Source: Pelagimonas phthalicica
GTDB taxonomy: Bacteria > Pseudomonadota > Alphaproteobacteria > Rhodobacterales > Rhodobacteraceae
DNA: 64,000 nucleotides
Direction: 5' to 3'
NCBI RefSeq assembly: GCF_004364805.1
Contig: NZ_SOAP01000002.1
Location: 372,001-436,000, forward strand
Below the pieces are notes generated by a model. That model searched no databases. It was not told where the DNA came from and saw only the letters and a program-made list of their open reading frames with translations. The translations under genes were made by a program, and so were the position numbers. This document shows positions 63,795 to 64,000 of this stretch, piece after piece. How positions within the stretch are numbered: position 1 is the stretch's first letter; each line of letters starts with the position of its first letter.

Positions 63795-64000
63795 TTATTT
63801 GAATTCGACGGTTTCGTAGGCGGAGCCTTTGACTTCGTAGTGGCGGTATGTACCCGCCGCTTCACCTGGGCCAATCAGCTCGACACCGGAGGCACCGACA
63901 TAATCGACATCACCACCAGCGGCGAGGATTTCCAGAGCTTTGCCCAGCTCACCCGGCAGGATCGGCTCACCCGGGGCGTTGGCCACGTCCATCAGGTTGG
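63795..64000 (-). CDS. livK: Branched-chain amino acid ABC transporter substrate-binding protein, C-terminal end
   Basis: Only the last ~68 residues lie in the window, and the frame is open to base 64000. The end ANAPGEPILPGELGKALEIL, then DVDYVGASGVELIGPGEAAG and YRHYEVKGSAYETVEFK, match the C-terminal lobe of LivJ/K-type periplasmic binding proteins. Position at the head of the livG-livF-livH-livM operon supports the call. The signal peptide and ligand-binding residues are outside the window. Confidence 0.85.
   Translation of the reverse strand, partial: NLMDVANAPGEPILPGELGKALEILAAGGDVDYVGASGVELIGPGEAAGTYRHYEVKGSAYETVEFK

Overview
The window looks like chromosomal DNA of a marine-type alphaproteobacterium of the Rhodobacterales (Roseobacter group). 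The evidence is a circularly permuted two-piece tmRNA gene encoding the tag ANDNRAPVALAA, the alpha-type SspB, the fumC/DUF4169/ribbon-helix-helix neighbourhood, a GHMP-type threonine kinase resembling BluE of Rhodobacter, a B12-dependent NrdJ ribonucleotide reductase, and moderately GC-rich, densely packed genes. I see no phage, transposase, CRISPR array or plasmid gene; this is core genome.

Layout. 1-6.2 kb: the end of a ferric-type ABC ATPase, small regulators, a haem-binding membrane protein, fumC, a methyltransferase, sspB, a chromate transporter and an NTF2-like protein. 6.2-6.6 kb: ssrA (tmRNA). 6.7-30.1 kb: a nearly complete oxygen-dependent cobalamin pathway. One block (20.5 to 6.7 kb, minus strand) runs DUF1636-cobW-cobN-cobG-cobH-cobI-cobJ, then cobK on the opposite strand, then cobL-cobE-cobM-cobB-cobA-cobF. 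It is headed by a cobalamin riboswitch at about 20.63-20.82 kb. Plus-strand cobO, two Lin0512-family genes and cobQ follow. Then come minus-strand bluB, cobD-type decarboxylase, cbiB, a threonine kinase and an alpha-ribazole phosphatase, and plus-strand cobU-cobT-cobS. The cobaltochelatase partners CobS/CobT and the cob(II)yrinate reductase are not in the window.

30.2-44.9 kb: a CAU tRNA, purMN, rnd, a lipoprotein, sufE, trpE, ppiD, an aminotransferase, gpt, two LysE exporters, an L,D-transpeptidase-like protein, fabI, pdxH, a double cold-shock protein, a DUF192 protein and tRNA-Pro. 44.9-49.1 kb: a long regulatory region and nrdJ, whose product consumes the adenosylcobalamin made by the preceding cluster. 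49.3-58.8 kb: a glycosyltransferase, an RTX protein, icd, an MFS exporter, a potassium channel, a DsbA-like protein, an acyl-CoA ligase with a divergent XRE-cupin regulator, a 174-bp inverted repeat and an aquaporin. 58.9-64 kb: a branched-chain amino acid ABC operon (livK-livG-livF-two secreted unknowns-livH-livM) whose first gene is cut by the window end.

The most notable structures are: cobK inverted inside an otherwise one-directional cob block, with its start sharing a CATG with cobL and its end overlapping cobJ; a 31-nt gene-end element present twice (after cobF and after sufE) with a GGGGCTGGCCCC hairpin; the large inverted repeat abutting the aquaporin stop codon; tandem Lin0512 paralogues between cobO and cobQ; two unknown secreted proteins inside the liv operon; and DnaA-box and CtrA-like motifs upstream of nrdJ. 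All family calls come from reading motifs and overall similarity by eye. No database search was run.
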